A stretch of DNA of 64,000 nt from Euonymus europaeus (taxonomy: Eukaryota; Streptophyta; Magnoliopsida; Celastrales; Celastraceae), in the NCBI GenBank assembly GCA_963580455.1, contig OY756964.1, positions 23,348,001 to 23,412,000 of the forward strand, read 5' to 3'. A program made the position numbers and the translations under genes. The notes beneath the pieces were generated by a model, which was given only the letters and a program-made list of their open reading frames with translations, made no database searches and was not told the origin of the DNA. Positions 30,231-43,802 of the stretch are shown in pieces. Every line of letters begins with the position of its first letter. Position 1 is the stretch's first letter.

Positions 30231-32594
30231 GCACCACTTGCGAGAATACAAAAAGAAAGTTGTGCTGGCCATGATAGAGCCGGAATTAAATCCTCCAAGT
30301 TTAAAGGTTTAGATAGGTAGATAGATTGTGTAAGTATACCATAATTCATGCAAAATTCTAATGTTGTTGTTATTATGCTTAATTTACCAATGGCTTTTAT
30401 CTCCATCTCTTTTATCAACATACTAAACATAACAATGTCAACATGAATGAGAAGAAGAAAGAAAAAAACTTGGTCAACCATTTAATTAGATATTAGATAT
30501 ATATAATAATTCTCAGAAGCAAGATCAGAGTGATAATGGACATAATGAGCAACGAAGATGGTAATAACAGAACGATGGCTTTGACAACAGTGGTATGAAC
30601 GGCAAACAAACAAATGAGCAAACAGTGAAAAAGGTATAATCCAGAAACAATATCTCCTACTAAGGAAACTCGACTCAATTGAGCAAGAACAAAATACAAA
30701 AGCTGGTACCTTGGCCGTCACAGAGAGTTACCTAAAAATGACGTAAGATATAAACATAAAAAAAGGACTGACCTCGCAATGCTTTTATAGGCAAGCGTAG
30801 CGCCCAAAACGTCTAAAAAACACATAATTGTCAACCAAGAAATCAAAGATTGGTTGGAAAACATAAGACCAAAATAAAAATTAGAACTGTAAATGGACTG
30901 AAATAGAGGAAAAAAAAACACAGTAGTCAAAAATATAAAATCAATGTAAAAAATCGGTTGCAAATGGACATAAATAGGAAAAAAAACACACATAACCCTT
31001 AAATGTAGAAATAATGTAAAATTTTGACTACAAAATGGAGATAAATAAGAACATAAACACACTTAACCCCCAAGTTCAAGGCCAAGACAGGACAACCCAA
31101 CCTTCAGTAGAGTGACCCCCTTGAAATACCAGAAATGGAAGCCCAAAAATCCAAAATTACCAGTTAAAAACCCAACCTTCACCAGATAGAGCGCCTTCAA
31201 AAACCAGAAATCCAAGTCACAAAACCAAAAATTAGCATTTAAAAGGCGCAGCAAGGAAAACCCCACCTTTTGCAGATGATATTGCAACCCAGGTGGAGTT
31301 CAAATTGTAACCACCAGTAAAATCAGCAGTGAACATTTCCAATCACTGGTAGAGTTATCGTCGGTGAAGCTGAAGAGCAATATAACACGGAGGAGCACTC
31401 AATCCACCAGCAAAATCAGCCGCAAAAAACCCCAACCACTGCCAAGAAAGCTAATCTGATTAACAAAATGAAACCAAATTTAACAGAACAACACAGGAGT
31501 AAAGCTTACATGAGTCGATTCATGCAATCAACAAAAGAAAGCGAGGGTGATATCTCACTCTCTGTTATTGCGATCTGGCAAAATTGCAGAGCCAGCACCC
31601 TCGATCATCCTCATAAAATTTCTTTGTTCTTTCTTTGTGTTCGACAAAACTGAAATAAGAAAAGGCTACCCAAAAAGAAAAACTCAAGAAATTCGAGACA
31701 AAAAGAATCTAATTTCATAGCGCAAACTCGCATAGAGGTAGAACAGAGGCAATCCTTCAAAGAAATTGGAACATCAGAGATAAAAGAGAGCTGAACGAAA
31801 GCTAACCTGTCGATTTGGTGTACTGAGTGCAGCTAAAAGCCCCAATCACCCATAGATCAAAGCAAAATCAAGAGGCGATTTCATCGCAAATTGGGTCGGT
31901 GAGAACAGTACCTGAGAATGGCGTATATGTGAGGGAAAAGCAAGGTGGTACCTCCAAAAGCAGGTGCATGCACCGCAAAGGAAGCCAAAAAGCATATGAA
32001 GGCCGGTACTCTCGGCTGGAAGCAATGGGAGAGCACTCGCGAGCAAATGCAGCCACGGAGGGTAAAAAATCGAAAGGTAGAAAGAACGACGCCGTTTTGC
32101 TCACCGTAGTGTAGTCTAGAATGTACGTGCAAAGCGGAGAAAAACAAAAGAAAAGACGCGCGGATATGAAAAAGCACGGGACTCGCCGTAGTAGTGCTCC
32201 AAAAAACACCACTATATAGAAAAGGTATAGATTATTCTCCTTTTGAAAAAGGGGTTTAAGCTAACGAAAATGAAAAATCATATTTGCCCCACATCCATGT
32301 TAACTACCTTGGACTCGTAACCCAGCAACCCGAACTCAGATTTTCTCTCTCATCCGTATCTCTCCCCCCAAATTCGACTTCGATATCTGCAAGTCAGACA
32401 CATCTGAAGCAGAAACCTATCCTCTGCTCTCTCCAAAATCCTAGGGCTTTACCTTCGATTTCGGTTGAAGTTCAAATTGCCCGGTTCATTTCTATCGAGA
32501 TTTCAGTGAAAAAGGTAGCTAGGTTTTTTTTACAGTATCTGAATTCGGATATACAAGTAAGGGTTCGAGACGAGTGGTTTTCGTCGATCTGATC

Positions 32595-35500
32595 ATGGAT
32601 TCGCGAGATTCATCTTCTCAATTGCCGCCAGAGAATCGAGACGGCCCCTCCTTTGGCGCGGGTAACGATGATATCTTCTTTTCCGCTACTGCTGCTATGG
32701 CCAAGGAAGCGTACCTCCATTTTCTGGCTCGTCGGTATGTGGAGTGCCTTGAGGTCTTGAATCAGCTATTCCAGAAGAAGCCCGACGATCCCAAGGTAGT
32801 TGAGAACATACATTCCTCGTCCGTGTGCTGATGTTCATACGCATATGCTTATCAGCTTATGTATGGAGGAATTTGCTTCAGTAAACGGTGATATTGAAGT
32901 AATGGTTTGTGTGGCTTGCTATGGCGGATTTTTTCTTCCCGGAGTTATTGAGGAGAAATACTGTTCCTATTTTTTTTTTTTGCTTTGTTGCCATATTTTC
33001 TGAATTCGAGGTGTGGCCACTTGACTTTGTGTAGTGGATGATTATGTTTGTGCAGGAAAAATCAACTTGCAAATAATTTTTCTGGGTGCATGAATTGAAT
33101 TGAAGAAAAAAAATCTTTAGTAATTCATCTGTAGTGTAATTGCAAGGGTGAAAATTGAAAAAAGGAAGGCTATTGGGTAGAATTAACTGGGATGTTGTGC
33201 CATTGTGGTTTGATTGATTCATAAGCTTTATTTTTATGTTGATATTTGTTTCAAGATTAGGGATTTTGTTGTATGGCCTAATATTTAAAGCATTGTTATC
33301 GAAGGCCCTCTGAGTGCTTGTGTGGTGAGGAGAGACCTGGCAGCCTTTTAGCCTTCAAACGAGACTCCGTGCTTCAAGCGTTCATTTGGTGAACTTCTAC
33401 TTTTAAGATTACATTTTGGGGCATAACCGAATAAATTGGATCACCTAACAAACATTATCTGATTAAAATCTTAAAAGGATCTTTTTTGCCCTAATTTATC
33501 ATAATTAAATTTCTTATGCAGAGTACGTGATGTTGATTATTATGAAATGATAATTAGACTTTATGTGTTTTGCGATGGAACATTATTAGCAATTGTGTTT
33601 GCCTTTATCTGATACAGATTTAATAGTGTCATTTATGATAGCTACATTCTGATTGTTAGATTATCACTTCTAGCTTATAGCGATGTTATTATTTTCATTA
33701 AAATTCTTTTACTAATTATTATTACCCTTTCTGAAAAAATTTATTGGCACTTCTTGAGTTTATCGCTCTTTCCTCTTTTCTAACCTTTGGTGCACCTCCT
33801 TTGAGCCTTTAGATTAACTTTTTTTTCTTTTAAAGGAAATATGTCACTGATGTTGTATTTGTGCTTCTGCTCAACCATGATGGTAGTCCACTAGTCCAGC
33901 TCCAAATTATATATTTGAGCATTTGTGCTGCATCATTATATATTTTTAGATATGTTCAAGCTTTCTTTTAAGGATTTTCTCTGTGAATTATCAAACAATC
34001 AAATAACATTATAATATATATTTCCCCATTCAAAAAAAAAAAGGTCCACTAATAATTTTTTACATATATTTTATTACTTCAAGTTTATATTTGTTGGCAG
34101 TAAAACTGTAAAAGAGTGGTTTTATTCACAATACTGAAATTTTCTGCCACTAAAGTCCTCGTAATCTGTAGGGTATTTGAAGAGCTCCAGCTGTTACATT
34201 GATTGTTTTATTGAATGATTTGCACTTTATTGAGAAGCATGAGTCTTGATCTTTTAGACGTTTGTACTTTAGCTGTTGCTTGTTTGAGGATAAATTTTGT
34301 TTTGGATGGTAAATTTTTTTTTTTTTTTTTTGGGGGTGGGGGGTGTTTGGTTTCGTTTAGCTCTTTACATTCATGTTGAGTGGGTCATAAGTTAGACCAT
34401 TTGTTTTACATTTGGCTGTGTTGGGAATTTACATTTGACTGTTGTCTGTTGGTTTTGGGAATTTTACATTAACAAATCAATTCTATTTGGATAGTGGTCA
34501 AGTTCAGTGGGTCACTACTCCAGTATCCGCTAATGGCTTTGGGAATTTGCATTTGGCTTGTCAGTTTTTAGGAGCTTTGATTACCTTTTTATGGGCGGTG
34601 TGAATTAGGTTTTTGTATTGCATATCATGATCCCAAACCTGCTGCTAAATCTTATCGCATGTTGATGTTCTTATGCACAATTATTTAAATGGTCATAGAC
34701 TCAGTATTTGTGTTTCAATTTAACTTAAATGGCATTCAAATTATGCTATATTCTATGTCTTATGTTATGTTCTTGTTGATTTCTGAATCAACATAGATGC
34801 TGTAGGCTCTTCTTGACATAGGAGTTGTTGAGTTCTCATTTTTAAGCTGCTGTAAATAAATTTTCTGATATTCGTCTTTTAATCTGTTTGATATTCTTCC
34901 AAGTCATATTCATTTTTTTGTTGGTGAACGTTCCAGGTTATTCATAACATTGCAATTGCAGAATGCTGTAGAGATAGTTGTTCTGATCCAAGAAAGTTGC
35001 TTGAAGCACTCGATGATGTTAAGGTATAAGAAAACCCTCCCCACGTCTGTTTTGATTTATGCATCACCATCATTCATCAACACAATGAATATAATTGAAG
35101 AAAGTGTGTTTTTTCTTTTGGTAAGAAAGTATGATTGCTTAGATGAGCTTGATTGTTGCAGAATTATTTTATTAGACTGGAAATTCTTGAAGGGCTTTCT
35201 AGTTGGGTCCTTTTTGTTGTGAGTTCTTTTACTAGAATTTGTTAGTAGCTTTATTAATTCTCAGATTATCTGAAATATGAACGACAAGCAGTAATTTTTT
35301 TTTAGGCAAAACCAGCGTTTCTGCCACTATTTTGTTAAGAAAAATTGTACGGACCAGGTCACTCTTCTTTTGGGTATACTCCTGTGTTTCTACACATGAA
35401 CTTGCAAGTATACTCATACACCCACATTATATATCTTGGGTTCTGTGAAATGTTTCATGTTTGTGGAAAATTCTTCTCATCTCCTTTTGTTGGTGTTTGA

Positions 35501-38500
35501 CTCAGAAGAGAAGCAAAAAGCTTGCTCAAGATTCTGAAGTGCAGTTGAATCTCGAAAATAAAGTTAACTCAATGCCTAAAGGAAGTGGTAATCAATATGG
35601 TGCTGGAATTAGTGTGAGTACTGTTTATGTGGATGAATTTGATACTTCTGTGGCAACACTAAACATGGTATATTCCCTTGGTCCCTTTCTAATTAATATG
35701 TTAATGATACTGTTTAAGTTATTTGCCATTGAGTTTTTTTTTTGCCTGGTTTGATTGACATGTCTGTTCTATATTGGATCTTATAGGCAGTTGTTTGGTT
35801 CCATCTTCATGAATATGCAAAGGCATTAGCAGTTCTGGAACCTTTGTTTCAAAATATTGAGCCCATAGATGAGGTCTGCATTCTTGAGCTGTAATACTTC
35901 TTAGTTTGATGATTGCAGTGTCCTGCTAACTTCTTCTCCATTTATTTATCTTCAGACAACAGCTCTTCATGTTTGCTTTCTGTTGCTGGATGTTTTGCTT
36001 GCATGCAATGATGCAGCGAAATCTGCTGTAAGTTCTTGTCGTAATTGTGCAGTTGCCTTCCTTGCTTCCAGCTTTATTACGTGCTTCTCCAATTAGCATT
36101 TCTGCTTCATTGACAGTGCTGTAGTATTGAGCGATGGGGTTGGCCTCTCAGTCATTTGTAACCATTAAAGTGGCCTTTATGTGGTGTTTATTGCCTTTTC
36201 TTTTCTCATTATTTTCGAAATACCATATGGTGAGAGGGTAGTTAAGACCGTAGAAAATATGTGTACAATAAAGAGCTGTGCCTTTTGTGTGCATAAAACG
36301 TATTTTCCTTGGGAACATGGTTATTGTTACTTTCCAGCTATTGTGCTTTAGTGATAAGAACCTAGATGAAACCTGACAAATCCTCCTTGTTTTTCTTTGT
36401 TTTTCTTTGTAATTAGCTTAACATGGAGTTTCCTTATTTACGAGACGGGAGTACCTCTTGTTAAAGAAATTGAAATATCGACATAATCTAGTTTTCATGG
36501 CATTGAACCCGATCACAGTTGTCATCCTTTTTTCTTGCCAGGGCATGGTTGATAATTCTGTTTAGCCTCCTTCACAAACAATTTAAACTATCATAGGGTA
36601 GTTTCTAGTAGCCTACCCTTCTTGAGATTATTGTTTTGATTGGAGCAAATTCTTAGCTTTTTACGCATCTCACTTATAGAAAAATGCCCGACATATTATG
36701 CTTTAAATAGCAGCATTTTTCACAGATAGTGTAACTTTTTTAGATGCGTTCCTTATGTTAATATTCTTGTTATAAAGTTTATAGCAGAACGAGTTTTTAA
36801 TGCTTGGTGGTTTGCCTTTTTATTGTGATTTGTTTTCCTTTTGAAAACTGTGTTTATCGGCTTAATGCTAAATGGTTCTTGTTTTTCATTTTATTTTTTT
36901 AATCTTTTCTTTAGAATGTTCTACTGTATCTGGAAAAAACATACGGGGTCGGTTGTCTGAGCCAAAGTGACAATGGAAGCGTGGGACAACAAGCTGCAAA
37001 CCTTGTCCCAAAATCATCTTCTGTCCCAACCAATGTATCTGTGACGGATGCTGCTAGTTCCGATTTGGCCTCTGGTGTAAATGCCACAGAGAATCCTTTA
37101 TCAAGAACTTTGTTGGAGGAGACACTAGAGTATGATTCCATGTTTTCGCTTGATATTGGTGAACAGAACTTGCAAAGGCTAGCTGGTGTTTCACCTTCAA
37201 ATGATTTCTCAAGGACGCCGGCTGATAGGTCTATAACAAATGTAGATGTCAAGCTCAAATTTCTACTTTACAAGGTTAGGTTTTTGCTTCTCACTGGGAA
37301 CCTAAAACAAGCTAAGCGGGAAGTTAAGCATGCTATGAACATTGCACATGGAAGGGATTCTTCCATGGCTCTCTTCTTGAAGGCTCAGCTTGAATATGCT
37401 CGTGGAAACCATCGTAAAGCCATCAAGCTGTTGATGGCATCAGGCAACCACACAGAAACAGGGAGTATGAGCATGTTTCACAATAATCTTGGATGCATTT
37501 ATTATCAGCTTGGGAAATGCCATACATCATCAATATTTTTTTCCAAGGCTCTAAGTAATAGCTCATCTTCTCGGAAAGAGAAACCTCTGAAGCTGTTGAC
37601 TTTCTCACAGGATAAATCGCTCCTTATAACTTATAACTGCGGTGTGCAGTATTTGGTTTGTGGAAAACCCTTACTCGCCGCTCGATGTTTCCAGAAGGCA
37701 AGTGTAATGTTCTATAATCGACCTCTCCTGTGGCTCCGACTTGCTGAATGCTGTTTGATTGCCTTTGATAAAGGATTGTTAAAGGTTGGTCGGGCCGGGC
37801 TAGACATTAAAGTTCATGTTATCGGAAAGGGTAAGTGGAGACGGCTTGCGGTGGAAAATGGAAGTACAAGAAATGGACAGGTAGATTCTATTGAAAACGA
37901 CAATTTGGTTTTGGGAAGTGATGAGCAGCCCAAACTCTCTCTGCAACTTGCACGGCAGTGCCTTTTTAATGCTCTGCACATAATAAACTCTTCTGAGCCA
38001 ACTTATTTGGAATCTGGCTTGCCTTCCAGTATCTCCTTGGAGGAAAATGAATCGACTGAACCATTTTTCAAAAACTCTAATCACAAGAAGTTACCTCTTG
38101 CCAACTTGAAGGCGTCAGCTATAACGGCAAGCTTGGGTCAGATTGATGCAAATGGGGATTCGAAAGAGCCAAAGACATTAACAAGTCAGGATATTATTCA
38201 GAATTCTGTTTCTTATTATGAAGATGTTCAAAAAAGAGAAAATCAGATGATTAAGCAATCTCTTCTTGCTAATTTGTCTTATGTTGAGCTGGAACTAAAA
38301 AACCCTTTGAAGGCCTTGTCAACAGCAATATCTCTCCTGGAACTTGCGGAATCTTTGAAAATTTATATTTTTCTTGGTCATGTGTATGCAGCAGAGGCTC
38401 TCTGCATGTTGAACAAGCCAAAGGAAGCGGCTGACCATCTTTTATTTTATTTGTCTGGAGGAAACAGCTTTGAATTTCCGTTCAGCCAAGAGGACTGTGA

Positions 38501-38882
38501 GCAACTGCGAGTTGAGAGAAGAGTAGATTGTGAAGAGTTGAATGGAGGATCTGGGTCTGACAAGAGTGCCTCTCAAGAGGTAACACAAGGTTCTCTCTTC
38601 CTCAAGCCAGACGAAGCGCGTGGAGCCCTTTCTGCAAATTTTGCTGCCTTGTCTGCAATGCAAGGTGAATTTGATCGAGCCCGCCATTTTGTGATGGAAG
38701 CACTGTCCTTGATACCGAACAATCTGCAAGCAACTTTGACTGCAGTTTACCTGGATCTTATGCTTGGTAAGTCACAAGAAGCTCTTGCCAAGTTAAAAGA
38801 ATGTAGCCATGTCAGGTTTCTTCCCAGCAGTTTACAACTGACTAAATCCTCGAGTCTCGATGGTCATTCTGGTCACATCTGA
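32595..38882 (+). CDS. CNOT10: CCR4-NOT transcription complex subunit 10 (CNOT10)
   Basis: Six exons join in phase: 32595-32795, 34937-35023, 35506-35667, 35787-35873, 35956-36027 and 36915-38882, giving 858 residues, the expected length for the plant protein. It starts MDSRDSSSQLPPENRD, then EAYLHFLARRYVECLEVLNQ (first helical repeat), AVVWFHLHEYAKALAVLEPL, SMALFLKAQLEYARGNHRKA, FHNNLGCIYYQLGK and LWLRLAECCL, which are TPR-type helix pairs. A long serine-rich insert lies between about residues 210 and 310. CNOT10 forms, with CNOT11, an accessory module of the CCR4-NOT complex, which shortens mRNA poly(A) tails in the cytoplasm. The last exon is unusually large (1,968 bp). The first intron is 2.1 kb. 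The start codon lies 375 bp from the end of a Helitron candidate. Confidence 0.95.
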
Positions 38883-40137
38883 ATTTTCAATAGTAGTTAG
38901 CCGTTAGCTCACCAATCCTTGTAGAGGATTTGTAACATAAGTATAGTCCAATTTTAGAGAATAAGTTGTCTCCTTTTTGTTATATCATTTATTCTTCTCT
39001 CCTCTCCCATGTCTAGGGTTGATTAATCGGTGGTGCTTCAGATTGTTTTGGTTAGAGCAAAATGCCCACCTCTCAAAGTTGAGATGTAATTCTGGTTTTC
39101 ATGTTTTAGTGGCTAATACATTTGTCATTCAAGAATAGATATACCATTTGCTTTTCTTCAAATCGAACAGAGAGAAGGAGAGTTTTTGTTCATTCTTGGA
39201 CTTGAATTTCTGATCATTTTAAGGTATACTTGGCTGTCATTGCAGTGGAACCTAGTTTTTCCTTCCTGCTGGTCTGTTCATTCTTGTAGAGACTAGAGAC
39301 GGACAACTTTCTTTGCTGGTTTTTCTCAAAAAAATTTCCTTGGGATGTCATTGTGTGGGGGCTATCCATGCATATGAATTTAGATAAATTATTGTTGGTG
39401 TATTTTAAATTAAATATAGAATAATATATATTTGTTAATATAATTAAGTATTTGATCTCTATTAAAAAAGGTATTTGATTTGTTACTTTAATTAGCCTAT
39501 TAAGTAATTAAGTATGTTTTTAAAAAAATTCAATGAGACCTAAAGTCTCATATTAAATAGGAAAGAAAATGCTCATCACTTGATAAAATAACATCTCATT
39601 GGATTGTTCTGACAAGTTTGGATATGAATTCCATTCATACGATTAAGTCGGGCTCTTGACGAGGCTAGAGGATCCTATTGCAGTTCTTCTTGGACTGTAG
39701 CTATGATCCATCCTCCTATGAGTTTGAGTTGCTGTAGGTTTTTTCTTTGCAAGACAAATTTTATTGCATTTTTATTGTCTAGTATTTCTCATCATATGTT
39801 GCTACTTGAAGTAAAACTTTGATTATGTGTAATTACAGTAATTCAGAAAACCATTAATTACTCGGATGGGATTTGTTTCTATAAAAACCATTTGTTTCTG
39901 CTATTCGTCCACGTGTCTCCCTACACTTCTTTCCCGCGAAATTCGTGCGAATCAAGTCAATCAACATTCAAGACTCGTCGTTTGAAGCGGGTCGAGAAGA
40001 CGATCCGAGTCCATATTGGATTCTCTCTCCTCTTCGTAGCTAAATCTGTCTTTCAAAAGATCCAAATTCGAAACCAGCTAGAGGAAACACAAAGGAAACC
40101 GAGGGCGCACTGGCGCAAAGAAGGTAAGTAGGGATCG
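38883..40137. other. CNOT10 3' UTR and promoter of the VAMP71 gene
   Basis: The 3' UTR side is followed by AT-rich DNA at about 39380-39550. The leader of the next gene begins near 39890. No other gene or clear repeat was seen. Confidence 0.4.
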
Positions 40138-42430
40138 ATGGGGATATTGTACGCGATGGTTGCGAGGGGCCATGTGGTCCTGGCGGAGTTCAGCGCCACC
40201 ACGCACACCACCGCAGGTGCCGTCGCGAGGCAGATACTTGACAAATCTTTGCCTGGGAATGCCGACAGCAATTCCTCTTATTCCCACGATCGCTACATCT
40301 TTCACGTTAAGAGGACCGATGGCCTCACCGTTCTCTGTATGGCCGATGACACCTCTCAAAGTATGTAGGCCTTCTTTATCTCTTTTTGATATATGATTTG
40401 CCTCGTAAATGTGGTTTCGTGTTTATACTGCGGTGGCTATGGATTGAATTGATTCGGAGAAGTTTAATGTCATATTTTTGCCCTAAATTATGGGAATTGC
40501 TTCACCAAGATACCTGGATTGCGTATATAATGTGATTGTCTTCATTTGTAAAAGTCCCTGGTTCAGTAATTCTCTATTTCGTTCTCTTAATTTACTGTGT
40601 TGGAGGTGATGTTTAATCTGGAAGTTACATGTTATCCATTCTATAGACTCATTGCATATGCTTGAAAATAATGGTATGAGTGATAGGACTTGTTTCATAT
40701 ATGATGAAACAAATGGTCATATCCACTTGAAACCATGTGCAGGGAGAACGCCCTTTGCATTTCTTGAAGATATTCATCAGAAGTTTGTGAGGACTTACGG
40801 TCGTGCAATCCATTCGGCTCCTGCATATGCTATGAATGATGAGTTCTCAAGGGTACTAAGCCAAGAGATGGACCGTTATTCAAATGACCCAAATGCAGAT
40901 AGATTAAACCGGTTGAAGGGGGAAATGAGTCAGGTGCGTTTGTTTTCAGCTCCAAATACCATGGAGTTCTATGTTCATTTAAACTTGCAACTGTGGATCA
41001 GAGTGTTAGACTCACTTTTTGTTTTTTTCATTTTATCAACCATTTAGTAATAGCTAATTCTAGGTCAGACCTCAAGGTAACTGGGTGGCTGCTCAACACA
41101 ATTTTGAAATTGGATTAAAAATAAATAAATAAACCTGAAAAGCTGAACAACACTGCTTAGTGCTTACACACTTTTTATACACCCTGCAATAGGTGAGCCT
41201 TGTGCTATGATTGCCCTTGGCTTTTTCTGTATCACTAAATCCATTATACAATTTGCTTCCGTAGAATTTGAAAAATGCATAAACATTCTCTCTACGGGGT
41301 ACAATAGGTCTGCGTACATCATACAATATTTTGCATAAATCCTATGGTCGCATGAGCCTTGTGCTGCCCTTAGAAATTAGTTACTCTCTTTCTAACCTAT
41401 CTATGCTACTCAGTTTTCTTGGGCATTGGATTAACCACATAAACCATCTGTTTCCAATGTATTGGTGGTGAAGGAGTTTCATGTTATTGTCTCTATGCAG
41501 TAATTAGCTAGTTCTTTCAATTGGCTTTGAATTGTTGCCAGTTACTGAATTTCTTTTTCATTTGGGCATGGGTGATGTGGTGATGATAGGTGAGGAGTGT
41601 GATGATAGAAAACATTGAGAAAGTGTTAGAAAGGGGTGATCGCTTGGCACTGCTAGTTGAGAAAACATCCACTCTTCAAGGGAATACAATTCGTTTCAAA
41701 AGACAGGCTCGCCATTTAAAAAATAATGCATGGTGGAGGAATTTCAAGCTCACGTAAGTAGTTCAAACAACATCTTTTCACGTTACAACTTACTTCGATG
41801 CTTAAATTCTGCCTGCTGGGTGATTCACAGTTGTGAATGCTTGTTGATACTTGATTGCATAAACAGTTAGCTTTTACTCTTAAAATATGCATACTAGAAA
41901 TTTTTATATAACAACCACACTGAATAGATGTGGATTAAGGTATAAATTGCACAAAAAAGGCTCATCATTTTACCAATTACACGGAACACGTATTTTCGCT
42001 ACTGTATTGCTGTTTATTTTTTATATTTTTAAAATACCATCAAGTCAGGATACATACTATTTGTTCTTTTCTAGTTCAATATCCAATGGAGTTTCTTTCC
42101 AGAACAATGTTTTGTTTTCCGACTCTCAATATTTTGAATACTTGTTTTAAGACATTTTAATGCTTATACATAGTTCCGATTTGGTCATATGGTGTTATGG
42201 AACTATGATTTTTAAGCGTTTAGCATCATTTCTGTTTTCTTCTAACCAATTTTACATTTGTTTTTGGATTCATATCATTTTGGTTCCTTTGAGCTACTGT
42301 TACTCTTGGACTAATTCATGTCAAAATTTGCATTTGCAGGTTTGCTTTGATACTTTTCGTGTTGATTGCCGTATATGTTCTGCTCGCTTTCACTTGTCAT
42401 GGTCTCTCACTGCCTACCTGCATCAAGTAA
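40138..42430 (+). CDS. R-SNARE of the VAMP71 group (VAMP711/712/713-like), longin type
   Basis: Four exons, 40138-40360, 40743-40933, 41590-41753 and 42340-42430, encode 222 residues. The longin domain covers about 1-110 (starts MGILYAMVARGHVVLAEFSA; HDRYIFHVKRTDGLTVLCMA; DIHQKFVRTYGRAIHSAPAY). The SNARE helix follows at about 125-185, with the zero-layer arginine in VLERGDRL (R153). One C-terminal membrane helix at about 193-212 (FALILFVLIAVYVLLAF) precedes a short lumenal tail, CHGLSLPTCIK. Plant VAMP71 proteins sit on the tonoplast and late endosomes and drive fusion with the vacuole. The KRTDGLTVLCMAD phrase and the tail fit the VAMP711-713 subgroup better than VAMP714. The exact paralogue is uncertain. 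Confidence 0.95.
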
Positions 42431-43790
42431 AACTTTACTGCTATCAAATATCAATCCATTAATTGAATTGCTCTTTTATTCTGTCCCTAGTAAGAAAATT
42501 GAAATTCTAAGAGCATATGCGATTTACACCAAGTTACTCTCAAAGATGTTAAGAGGATATGAAGGGCCAACCTAAACCTTAGTGATAGAACAAGACCAGC
42601 AGTAATTCAAAGGATATACATATGAGCCTAAAAGAACATTGCAGCGTGAGCCTAAAAAACATTTATAGAGAAGAGTCAGACATATGAGGAACCACCATAT
42701 ATTCAATAACAGAGGAAGTATAACACACAGGATTGTGCAAGGCCTAGTATAACACACAGGATTGTGCAAGGCCTTGTATGGTGTATCATTTATTAGTAGT
42801 GTATTTGATTCATCATATTTTCCCTCTCTCTGACACCAAATACTGCCATAATTTTTTCAATTCCTTCAAAAATATTGGTTTGTTTGGATTGTCCAGTGCG
42901 TATGATCTTGTTAGTGCAATACTACATCACCGTAAAAATAACTTTGAACTAAAACGAATTAGACAAAAGCAAAAGAAAGCTTTCTTTCATTAGTATCACA
43001 ACACCAAGATGGGAATTTCATTCATGACAAAGAGTATTCACTTACAATGCAAAAATGGAACTTCCTTGCAAATTTCTCAAGATTTTTAGCAATCACTCCA
43101 TCAAAAAATTTCATGCAAATTATGAGCATACAAGTAAAATATTAATTGTTAAGTTTAAAAGAATATAGTGTAGAAGTACAAAACTTAATGATATAGGAAT
43201 ACTTCAATCATGACGACCAAACACCAACTTCGAATTTCTTAAAGCAAAACTCGAGATATTCTGTGAAAAAGTTCTTTTTGAAATTGAAAAGAAAAATGAG
43301 AATCAAAATTGGCATTAGATCTTGTTCTACATTAGGTATTGGACCATAATGAGATCATGTAATATATCAACTCTCATCTGTTTTTCACTACGTCATTGTC
43401 TTTTTAGCATGATATCCCTCTTTAGGATTTTCAACGATGTCAAACAGAAATCCATTTGATATCAAGTATCAATAGCTTCTTACCACCGAGAGATCCTTCA
43501 GCAGGCAAGTTCCTCTGCTCCTTTTTTTTTTTATGAATGTTATGAACAATTGATGGTACTCCTTTTTACTCTGGAGGAGTCAAATTCTTGGGAGTTTCAA
43601 AATTTCTCTTTGATCTACGAAACCCCATAATATCACAAGATAATTAGCCTCAGGCGAACGTAGTTGCTCAGGCTCATGCACCCGCTTGGATGGTTGAACT
43701 ACAAAAAAGACAATACACAAGCAATGCTTTTAAGCAAACTTCATAAAAGAATTCTCTGCATTTACCAACCCAACAGAAGCTTTGATATGA
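42431..43790. other. intergenic region downstream of the VAMP71 gene
   Basis: It holds the VAMP71 3' UTR, a 29-bp tandem duplication at 42718-42775 (AGTATAACACACAGGATTGT plus GCAAGGCCT, twice) and a passage near 43600-43700 that is exon-like on the minus strand (see the 43803-44160 entry). The rest is AT-rich with nothing recognised. Confidence 0.4.
42718..42775. repeat. 29-bp perfect tandem duplication
   Basis: Two adjacent copies of AGTATAACACACAGGATTGT followed by GCAAGGCCT. Confidence 0.85.
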
Positions 43791-43802
43791 TCAAAACTTA
43801 CT

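Larger units (their letters stand above)
27672..32220 (-). mobile_element. probable Helitron, about 4.5 kb, minus strand, with duplicated gene-like pieces
   Basis: On the minus strand the 3' end has an 11-bp perfect stem with a 3-base loop, a short spacer, then CTAG followed by T, the Helitron hairpin plus CTRR-T ending (27672). The 5' end would be TCTATATAGTGGTG at 32220, which begins with the required TC. The segment shares the phrase CCCGTGC near both ends. The host base on the 5' side is T rather than the usual A, so the 5' border is the weaker claim. No RepHel protein is present, so it would be non-autonomous. It contains repeated exon-like passages and one PAT1-like open fragment. Its outer end lies 375 bp from the CNOT10 start codon. 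Confidence 0.45.

Noticed and set aside
31827..32212. Several overlapping frames on both strands
   Set aside because: Frames on both strands overlap without family features; the region is better explained as the end of the Helitron candidate.
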